In this document: one piece after another, positions 13,188 through 18,194 of the stretch
Position numbering within the stretch: position 1 is the stretch's first letter
Layout: each line of letters opens with the position of its first letter
Assembly (NCBI GenBank): GCA_037968755.1
Contig: JBBKWB010000157.1
Span: 1-18,194, forward strand
Direction of reading: 5' to 3'
Length of the DNA stretch: 18,194 nt
Source of the DNA: Woeseia sp037968755
Lineage (GTDB): Bacteria; Pseudomonadota; Gammaproteobacteria; Steroidobacterales; Woeseiaceae
Notes under the pieces: model-generated
What the model saw: only the letters and a program-made list of their open reading frames with translations
Databases searched by the model: none
Told to the model about the DNA's origin: nothing
Program-made: the position numbers and the translations under genes

Positions 13188-13351
13188 GGACAGACCACGG
13201 AAACCGGGGACAGTGACCGGTTTCCAGAAATCGGGCCAATCCAGAGACTGTGACCGAGGTGGTTTCAGGCAGCCAGTATGGGGGTCAATGCGGCAAGGAC
13301 AAGCATTCTGCGCCAAACCAGGCGCAATCACCCCAATGCCAGAAATCGGGC
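13188..13351. repeat. Left REP-like cluster upstream of lipA
   Basis: In the 340-bp gene-free stretch 13134-13474. GGACAGACCACGG (13188-13200) has a perfect 13-bp reverse complement at 13978-13990. A hairpin with a 9-bp perfect stem (GGAAACCGG 13199-13207, CCGGTTTCC 13217-13225) follows, then TGCGCC/GGCGCA (13309-13326). CCAGAAATCGGGC occurs twice as a direct repeat (13224-13236 and 13339-13351). The pattern suits repetitive extragenic palindromes. Confidence 0.6.
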
Positions 13352-13370
13352 GCCAGCTGCCCGGCCTAAA

Positions 13371-13405
13371 TGGGGTCGAACCGGATTAAATAGAATCGAA
13401 CCGCG
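13371..13405. repeat. Inner left inverted-repeat arm of REP-like element
   Basis: TGGGGTCGAACCGG (13371-13384) is the perfect 14-bp reverse complement of CCGGTTCGACCCCA at 13928-13941; a partial copy (AATCGAACCG) follows within 25 bp. This is the inner member of the nested pair. Confidence 0.65.
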
Positions 13406-13418
13406 GTTTCCTCCGGGC

Positions 13419-13442
13419 AAAAAAATCCCGGCAAAGCCGGGA
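13419..13442 (-). terminator. Rho-independent terminator after the 65-aa gene
   Basis: On the minus strand, TCCCGGC-TTT-GCCGGGA (7-bp stem, 3-nt loop, 13426-13442) is followed directly by seven Ts (13419-13425). It lies 32 bp beyond the stop of the gene at 13475-13672 and would also insulate lipA from it. Confidence 0.85.
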
Positions 13443-13474
13443 GAATCAGGGGGAAATCTGCGCCAGAAGACGTT

Positions 13475-13672
13475 TCAGTGCAATCGCGACCAGCTCACTA
13501 ATTTGACGGCCTCGCGCTGCAAGTCGAAGTTCTTGGCCAGCACAGCCACGATGTCGTGGGCTTCACTGTCCCCATCCATGGGGCGGCTGAGCTCCACTAC
13601 ACCGCTGAACTCATTGCCGTCACGGTACTCTGTGTCGGTGAGCAGGAACTGTGTGTAGTACTTCGCTGTCAT
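13475..13672 (-). CDS. Orphan 65-aa protein, unknown function
   Basis: Encodes a 65-residue soluble protein starting MTAKYYTQFLLTDTEYRDGN, with EFSGVVELSRPMDGDSEAHD and a C-terminal LAKNFDLQREAVKLVSWSRL. I do not recognise a family. The order of predicted strands and helices (strand, strand, helix) and the balanced composition look protein-like, and a clean rho-independent terminator lies just downstream, which supports a real gene. ATG at 13672 has no Shine-Dalgarno sequence; TAGTCT lies 6 nt upstream and could be a -10 for a leaderless message. The gene sits alone inside nested inverted repeats between lipA and the OmpA-family gene. Confidence 0.65.
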   Translation of the reverse strand: MTAKYYTQFLLTDTEYRDGNEFSGVVELSRPMDGDSEAHDIVAVLAKNFDLQREAVKLVSWSRLH

Positions 13673-13890
13673 GGTGTGAGACTACGCTTGAGCCCCCAGG
13701 CGGTCTGTGAGCCAAAGCACAAATTCCCGCCCGGACAGGCCGGAATGGCCGCCCGATGGGCCGAAAAGTGACCCCCGTCACAACCTGCGAGGGTCGCGGT
13801 CGGACCGAGGCATTCTGGCCACTGCGCCGACATGGGGCCGTTGACGGGAATACCTCGATCCGCCACCGCCAGCTAGTGAACTGGAAAAAC

Positions 13891-13990
13891 CCGGTTCGAC
13901 CCAAAATTGCGAAAAGATCGGGAAAACCCGGTTCGACCCCAATTCAATTCAAAATTCGGTTCGACCCCAATTTGAAACCGTGGTCTGTCC
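13891..13990. repeat. Right REP-like cluster: three tandem GGTTCGACCC units plus outer arm
   Basis: CCGGTTCGACCC (13891-13902), CCGGTTCGACCCCA (13928-13941) and CGGTTCGACCCCA (13957-13969) repeat in the same direction, then CCGTGGTCTGTCC (13978-13990) pairs with 13188-13200. It lies in the gene-free stretch 13673-14205; the remainder of that stretch (13673-13890 and 14025-14205) shows no further gene. Confidence 0.65.
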
Positions 13991-13995
13991 GCTAT

Positions 13996-14024
13996 TTGCT
14001 AGTTGGTCGGTTTGCCCGTATAAC
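13996..14024 (+). promoter_or_regulatory. Candidate promoter for the OmpA-family gene
   Basis: TTGCTA (13996-14001), 17-bp spacer, TATAAC (14019-14024). It would give a 5' leader of about 175 nt. It abuts the right REP-like cluster. A TTGAAA further downstream lacks a well-spaced -10. Confidence 0.4.
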
Positions 14025-14205
14025 GCGAATCCGATTGGGTGGAGTATTGCGGGAAACCCTTGTTTTTATAGCCTCGGCCGTTCCCGGTATTGATCCACTG
14101 GAAGACCAGGGGGTTTAATTGAAAGGAAATAAACCGCTGGGAATTGTAATATTCGCCCCAACCTTGATTTCACCCGTAACGAAGCTCGTCTAACAGGACC
14201 GCATC

Positions 14206-15672
14206 ATGGCTCAGAGATACCGCTTTTTAGTTTCCGTTCTGCTTACCGTTGTGCTGCTCAGCAGCGCGCAGGCGCAGAACGCTCTACGCGACACCTTCTT
14301 TAAGGAGGCCGATGCGTCGAAGATTGCCGCCGAAGAAGCGAATGCCGTTCTGCTGGCACCACGCAGTTTCGAGCGCGCAACGAAAGCCTACAGCGATGCC
14401 GAAGAAGGCTTACGTCGCGGTCGCAATATTGAATACATTCGCGACAAGACCGGTGAGGCGAACGAACACTTCACGAAGGCAGTCGACACAGCCAAGCTCG
14501 CACGTACCGCATTGTCGCAAGTGATGAAAAGTCGCCAGGACGCAGCCAACGCGAAAGCGCCTGCAACGGCCACCGAACTCTGGAACAAGGCGCAAAACGA
14601 ATTCGCGGACGCAATTCGCTACCTTGAGCGCGGCGACCTCGCGCGCGCCAAGCGCAAAGACATCGAAGCAACATCGCTTTACCGCGACGCCGAATTGATG
14701 GCCATCAAAACCCAGTACCTGAGCGACACTCGCCGGTTGCTGGCGGATGCCGATCGCGCCCGCGTTGGCCGCTACGCGCCATTGACACTGGGTCGTGCGC
14801 AGAAGCTGTTGGCCGATGCCGAACGTGAGTTGAATGAAAATCGCTATGACACCGACCTGCCGCGCAGCCTGGCGCAGCGGGCCAACTACGAAGCGCGGCA
14901 TGCATTCTACTTGTCAGAAGTTGTTCGCAAAGAGCGTGACAAAGACCTGACCGTCGAAGAGCTGATCCTGGAATGGGAAGATCCGCTGATCGCCGTTTCC
15001 GGCGCGGCAGATATCGTGCCTGATATGGCCGAGGGCCATGATGCGCTGCAGGCGACGCTCGTCGAGTACATCGAAACCCTGCGTGCCGACAAGCAAAGTC
15101 TTGAGCAGCAGTACGAAGAAAGCACCGTTCGTCTGGGCGAGATGGAAGAAGAGATTCGTACGCTGGACGAGCGCCTTGGTGGTGCTACCGATGAGCGTGC
15201 TGCCCTTGTACAGCGTCTGGAAGCACAAGCCCGTATCAAGCAGCAGTTTGAGCAAGTTGAAAAACTGTTCAGTCGTGAAGAAGCTCGCGTATTCCGTGAA
15301 GGTGACACAATTATCCTTCGTCTCGTTGGCCTGACGTTCGACAGTGGCCAGTCCGAGATCAAGCAAGAGAGCTTTGGACTGCTGGCTAAAGTCGAAAAAG
15401 CAATCGACCTGTTTCCACGCAGTGAGCTGACCATTGAAGGTCACACCGACTCTCATGGCGGCGACGAGTTGAATCAGAAACTGTCGCAGGATCGTGCCGC
15501 ATCGGTACAGCAGTACATGATCAACGCTATGCGAATTCCGAGTTATCGCCTGATTGCCACCGGCTTCGGCGAAACCAACCCAGTTGCAAACAATGAAACC
15601 GCAGCAGGTCGTGCGCGCAATCGTCGTATCGACATTGTGATCACGCCGAACCTGGAAGCGCCTGCCAGCTAG
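14206..15672 (+). CDS. OmpA-family envelope protein with DUF4398-like N-terminus
   Basis: A 488-residue exported protein. The signal peptide is about residues 1-23, cleaved after AQA. Residues ~25-240 are Ala/Arg/Glu-rich helices resembling DUF4398 (PF14346) repeats such as RSFERATKAYSDAEEGLRRG and YAPLTLGRAQKLLADAEREL. A coiled coil follows (about 285-350, LEQQYEESTVRLGEMEEEIR onward). The C-terminal OmpA peptidoglycan-binding domain (about 365-480) contains LTFDSGQSEIK, IEGHTDSHGGDELNQKLSQD and GRARNRRIDIVI. There is no beta-barrel, so it probably bridges the periplasm to peptidoglycan. AGGA lies 7 nt before ATG 14206. It stands alone, with its own terminator. Confidence 0.92.
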   Translation: MAQRYRFLVSVLLTVVLLSSAQAQNALRDTFFKEADASKIAAEEANAVLLAPRSFERATKAYSDAEEGLRRGRNIEYIRDKTGEANEHFTKAVDTAKLARTALSQVMKSRQDAANAKAPATATELWNKAQNEFADAIRYLERGDLARAKRKDIEATSLYRDAELMAIKTQYLSDTRRLLADADRARVGRYAPLTLGRAQKLLADAERELNENRYDTDLPRSLAQRANYEARHAFYLSEVVRKERDKDLTVEELILEWEDPLIAVSGAADIVPDMAEGHDALQATLVEYIETLRADKQSLEQQYEESTVRLGEMEEEIRTLDERLGGATDERAALVQRLEAQARIKQQFEQVEKLFSREEARVFREGDTIILRLVGLTFDSGQSEIKQESFGLLAKVEKAIDLFPRSELTIEGHTDSHGGDELNQKLSQDRAASVQQYMINAMRIPSYRLIATGFGETNPVANNETAAGRARNRRIDIVITPNLEAPAS

Positions 15673-15684
15673 TTCCTGACGTCG

Positions 15685-15721
15685 GCGAGTGAGTCGTTCT
15701 GGCTCACTCGCTGGCGCTTTT
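15685..15721 (+). terminator. Terminator of the OmpA-family gene
   Basis: A perfect 9-bp stem, GCGAGTGAG (15685-15693) and CTCACTCGC (15703-15711), with a 9-nt loop, is followed by TGGCGC and four Ts. The stem contains the stop codon of the convergent hydrolase gene. Confidence 0.7.
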
Positions 15722-16615
15722 CTGCCGGCGCCACCAGTCGGCGATATGCACTGCGGTGTCGCGGTTGGCCAGGTAGCCGTATTCTGCGTGCACGTTTAGC
15801 GCGCCATGGTCGCGGTACCAGTTCTCCACTTCGTAATCGTCGATAGATTCGACCAGTTTGCGCTCAAGCATCGCTTCGAAGTCGACGAACAATTCCCGGT
15901 CGAGTGCCGTGAGTTCGCCGACTGCGGCAATATTGATCCAGTGGCGAATATTGCTCGGATAGCGACGGTCACCCGTCTCGTCTCGGCCCAATAAGCGTTG
16001 CTGGATATAGCGCTGGCCCAAAGGGCTGCCAAGCGTAATCAGCAGATCCAACTCGAAATCCACATGCGGATCGCGGCTCATCTGCCAGAGCGCATCCCAG
16101 GCGATGACCGTGCCCATGCTGTGCGCCAGCAGCAATACCGGTCGTCCGCTCTTGGCCGCCGCCTGTAAAGGCACCTTGAGCTGTCGGCGAATGTTTTCGG
16201 CTACATCGTTCTCGTTGGTAGCGTAGCGACGCAAGTCGCGAAGATGCAACGCGACGTTCTCATCGGCCAGGCGCGGAATCAGGAACGGCAATCGATCGCC
16301 CAGGTGATAAAGCGTGCGCAGTATCCGCCGCCGCCAGGAGCGTGCCGATTTGCGCGCCGCTGCATCGGCCGCATCCTTTTGCAGCAGTTCATCAATGCAC
16401 GGCGCGTCGATTGCCATGTCGCGGTGTTCGCCGTAAAAATCGTAAGTCCAGCTTACGATATCGAAGGCGCGGTCTCCTGCACTGACCTCTGCCGCAATGT
16501 TCGCGTCTACTTTTTGCAGCCCAGCCAGCAAACAGCGGCGCAAGGCATCGCGATGCAGACCCGGCTCGGGTTTGGGCTTCAACCCGGGTATATAAAGTAT
16601 GAGTGGTCCTGACAT
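15704..16615 (-). CDS. Alpha/beta hydrolase (GHSxG-like serine hydrolase), substrate unknown
   Basis: A 303-residue cytosolic protein. LILYIPGLKPKPEPGLHRDA is the start of the fold, with the oxyanion region; the nucleophile elbow is LLLAHSMGTVIAWDAL (about 174-189) with AHSMG in place of the usual GHSMG; the loop ITLGSPLG follows. A C-terminal His is in NVHAEYGYLANRD or VHIADWW. The GSPL and AHSMGTVIA pattern resembles lipase/esterase-like hydrolases of the PGAP1/DUF676 kind (inference). ATG at 16615 lies 7 bp after the HAD gene stop, so the two are probably one operon. The stop is inside the opposite gene's terminator stem. Confidence 0.8.
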   Translation of the reverse strand: MSGPLILYIPGLKPKPEPGLHRDALRRCLLAGLQKVDANIAAEVSAGDRAFDIVSWTYDFYGEHRDMAIDAPCIDELLQKDAADAAARKSARSWRRRILRTLYHLGDRLPFLIPRLADENVALHLRDLRRYATNENDVAENIRRQLKVPLQAAAKSGRPVLLLAHSMGTVIAWDALWQMSRDPHVDFELDLLITLGSPLGQRYIQQRLLGRDETGDRRYPSNIRHWINIAAVGELTALDRELFVDFEAMLERKLVESIDDYEVENWYRDHGALNVHAEYGYLANRDTAVHIADWWRRQKSASE

Positions 16616-16622
16616 CTGCGCG

Positions 16623-17330
16623 CTAACTATTTTGGCCGGCGGCAACACTCTGCAGCCAGTCGGCGAGTTCGTCCATGCCCTGCACCGTCGCATCCGGCTG
16701 CGCAAGGTGTTCGGGCCAGGCTGCACCGATGCGGTTCACCCAGGCAGTGCGCATGCCCGCTGCCCGCGCGCCGTCAACATCCAGCTCAGGATGATCGCCC
16801 ACATGCAGAATCTGCTCCGGGCGAAGGCCAGTCTGTGCACAGGCGGCCCTGAAAATACGTAGATCCGGTTTCGCCGCACCCACCTCTGCCGCAGCAATTA
16901 CATCGACAAACAAATGCCGAATGCCTATGACTTCAAGACTCGCATTGCCATTCGTTAACGCCAGTACCTGGTAATTGCTTGCGAGTCTTTCGAGAGCCGG
17001 GACGACATCAGGAAAGAGTTCAACGATATTGCGCTGCTCGTCGAATACGGAGAACGCAGCATCAACCAGTTCAGAACCGTAACCAGCCGTAGCAGCCATG
17101 CGGGTCAGTACAGTGCGCCGCAGGAAGCGCAGGTCATGTAGCTGGTCCGCGTGCTCGCTGGCCACTTCAGCCCGTAACACGGCGATAGATTTGTCGTCCC
17201 AATGTTCATTGATGCGCGGATACTCCGCATCCAGCCATTGCCGAAGGCTACGTTCCGCGCGCTCTATGACCGGCGCGATAGCCCACAGCGTGTCGTCAAG
17301 ATCGAGCGTTATGGCGCGTATAGGCTGCAT
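16623..17330 (-). CDS. HAD-superfamily hydrolase, YigB-like
   Basis: A 235-residue HAD phosphatase. Motif I is ITLDLDDTLW (Asp10, Asp12), motif II VLALTNGN, motif III Lys in GAAKPDLRIF, and motif IV HVGDHPELDVDGARAAGM. The start LDLDDTLWAIAPVIERAER and the cap sequence follow the YigB group, whose E. coli member dephosphorylates the riboflavin precursor 5-amino-6-(5-phospho-D-ribitylamino)uracil; that specificity here is inference. ATG at 17330 has no clear Shine-Dalgarno sequence. It is followed after 7 bp by the alpha/beta hydrolase and is divergent from the glyoxalase gene, with an 88-bp intergenic region. Confidence 0.87.
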   Translation of the reverse strand: MQPIRAITLDLDDTLWAIAPVIERAERSLRQWLDAEYPRINEHWDDKSIAVLRAEVASEHADQLHDLRFLRRTVLTRMAATAGYGSELVDAAFSVFDEQRNIVELFPDVVPALERLASNYQVLALTNGNASLEVIGIRHLFVDVIAAAEVGAAKPDLRIFRAACAQTGLRPEQILHVGDHPELDVDGARAAGMRTAWVNRIGAAWPEHLAQPDATVQGMDELADWLQSVAAGQNS

Positions 17331-17418
17331 GCGGTGGGCGTCACGGGAACGGGGAGTGCAAACGGGACCGGCATTGTGGTCTCATATCGTTTCGCGATTC
17401 AACCTTAGCCGGAATGAT

Positions 17419-17838
17419 ATGAAGTATTTGCACACCATGGTTCGCGTCAGCGACCTCGACAAATCACTGGATTTTTACTGCAACAAGCTGGGCCTGCGCG
17501 AGCTGCGCCGCAAAGAAGTGCCCGCTGGGAAATTTACACTGGTGTTCCTGGCCGCACCCAACGATGACGATGCGCAGGTTGAATTAACCTGGAACTGGGA
17601 ACCCGAAGAATACGGCGAGGGCCGCAACTTCGGTCATCTTGCCTACCGGGTCGATAATATTTACGAAACCTGCCAGCGCTTACTCGATGGTGGCGTGACC
17701 ATCAACCGACCACCGCGCGACGGCCACATGGCATTCGTGCGTTCGCCGGACAATATTTCCGTCGAATTGCTGCAGCAAGGGGACTCGCTGCCGAGCCAGG
17801 AGCCGTGGGCATCAATGCCAAACAGCGGCCACTGGTAA
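17419..17838 (+). CDS. gloA: Lactoylglutathione lyase (glyoxalase I)
   Basis: A 139-residue glyoxalase I that converts the methylglyoxal-glutathione hemithioacetal to S-lactoylglutathione. The two betaalphabetabetabeta units are seen, with the metal ligands of the E. coli enzyme conserved: His5 (KYLHTMVRV), Glu55 (VELTWNW), His73 (FGHLAYRV) and Glu116 (ISVELLQ). The length is near E. coli GloA (135). ATG at 17419 was chosen because homology begins there; the frame upstream is the complement of the HAD gene. GGA lies 6 nt upstream as a weak ribosome site. It stands alone and is convergent with the BatD-like gene. Confidence 0.93.
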   Translation: MKYLHTMVRVSDLDKSLDFYCNKLGLRELRRKEVPAGKFTLVFLAAPNDDDAQVELTWNWEPEEYGEGRNFGHLAYRVDNIYETCQRLLDGGVTINRPPRDGHMAFVRSPDNISVELLQQGDSLPSQEPWASMPNSGHW

Positions 17839-17868
17839 AGATCCTGTATTGGTTTGATTCCCGCGTAC

Positions 17869-17885
17869 TGGCTCGCATCGAGCCA
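17869..17885. terminator. Hairpin between convergent gloA and BatD-like genes
   Basis: A perfect 7-bp stem, TGGCTCG (17869-17875) and CGAGCCA (17879-17885), with a CAT loop. There is no T-tract on either side, so it may be a weak or factor-assisted end point rather than a classical terminator. Confidence 0.35.
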
Positions 17886-17900
17886 CACGGCAAGTAATGA

Positions 17901-18194
17901 TCAGCGCTGCCCTGCGGCGGGCATCAACGGCGGCAAGCCGTCGTCGTGCTGCTGTTCCGCGCGTGTCTTGCGTACGCTGATAGTGCGCAGCGCTTTTGCA
18001 AGGGCATCGTTATTCCAGGTACCGTCGCTGCCACGGCCATAACGACTCGCTGCCATATTGCGCAACTCATCGCTAAGCGGCGCATTAATGCGCTCGGCCA
18101 GCGCGCCCAGGCTGCGCGGCGTGTCTTGCGGCCACTCCAGCCGAGCCCATTCGAGCAACGCTGTTTTCACACCCGCCGCGTCTCCGTCTGACGC
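17901..18194 (-). CDS. BatD-like protein, C-terminal 97 residues (5' end beyond window)
   Basis: An open frame enters from the right edge and ends at TGA 17901-17903. The segment TALLEWARLEWPQDTPRSLG followed by ALAERI, LSDELRNMAASRYGRG and a Trp-x-x-x-x-Leu-Ala-x-Ala-Leu motif matches my memory of the conserved cytosolic tail of BatD ('aLlaWar..wP..pprtLgeLa.rl...l...L..L...lYg...W.g..L...l'). BatD is the last gene of the moxR-batA-batB-batD aerotolerance operon and spans the membrane. The tail ends in LPPLMPAAGQR. A GTG at 18170 is internal, not the start, as the frame stays open to the edge. The rest of the operon is not visible. Confidence 0.6.
   Translation of the reverse strand, partial: ASDGDAAGVKTALLEWARLEWPQDTPRSLGALAERINAPLSDELRNMAASRYGRGSDGTWNNDALAKALRTISVRKTRAEQQHDDGLPPLMPAAGQR

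Noticed and set aside
11688..13253. 521-codon plus-strand reading frame
   Set aside because: Antisense to lipA and sohB, both of which have full catalytic motifs; the translation has no recognisable domain.
13891..13969. GGTTCGA motifs as tRNA T-loops
   Set aside because: They resemble the T-arm consensus, but no D-arm, anticodon arm or acceptor stem can be formed at the right distances, and three copies lie 28-37 bp apart.
13756..14118. 120-codon plus-strand reading frame in the lipA-OmpA interval
   Set aside because: Runs through the tandem GGTTCGACCC repeats and the candidate promoter; no domain or ribosome site.

Overview
The window looks like part of a gammaproteobacterial chromosome. 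It has gammaproteobacterial-type housekeeping genes (lipA, sohB, a LoiP/YggG-like M48 lipoprotein protease, a YigB-like phosphatase, gloA-like and BatD-like genes). Its first 4.9 kb is a sedentary (chromosomal) integron cassette array. I cannot name the species.

Positions 1-4934 hold seven complete gene cassettes and part of an eighth, separated by seven attC sites. Five attC sites are near-identical 97-mers; two (96 and 104 bp) are diverged. All cassette genes read on the minus strand, toward their own attC, so the array starts at about 4934 and runs off the left edge. Five of the eight cassettes encode toxin-antitoxin (TA) pairs: a HigB/Gp49-like toxin (partial), two RelE/ParE pairs with PF09720-type antitoxins, HicAB, and a third RelE/ParE pair. 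The other three encode a PLD-like protein and two small membrane proteins. TA cassettes have 63-79 nt in front of the first gene, usually with a recognisable promoter and often a palindrome. In four of the five the -10 box lies only 5-6 nt before the start codon, which predicts leaderless mRNAs. The non-TA cassettes have only 19-22 nt there and no visible promoter. No integrase gene is next to the array start; a degenerate attI/attC-like boundary (4929-4980) is followed directly by an orphan contractile-tail sheath gene.

Positions 5144-7999 hold the sheath gene (minus) and a divergent PLP-dependent D-cysteine desulfhydrase/ACC-deaminase-family enzyme (plus).

Positions 7987-13133 form a run of co-directional minus-strand genes: lipA, sohB, M48 lipoprotein protease, SAM methyltransferase, LysM-L,D-transpeptidase lipoprotein, and a coupled 39-aa charged peptide. 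Most act in or on the cell envelope.

Positions 13134-14205 are mostly non-coding and contain nested REP-like inverted repeats around a 65-aa orphan gene that has its own terminator. Positions 14206-15672 encode an OmpA-family envelope protein. It is followed by a convergent alpha/beta hydrolase and a HAD phosphatase (minus), a glyoxalase I (plus), and the C-terminus of a BatD-like protein (minus, running off the right edge).
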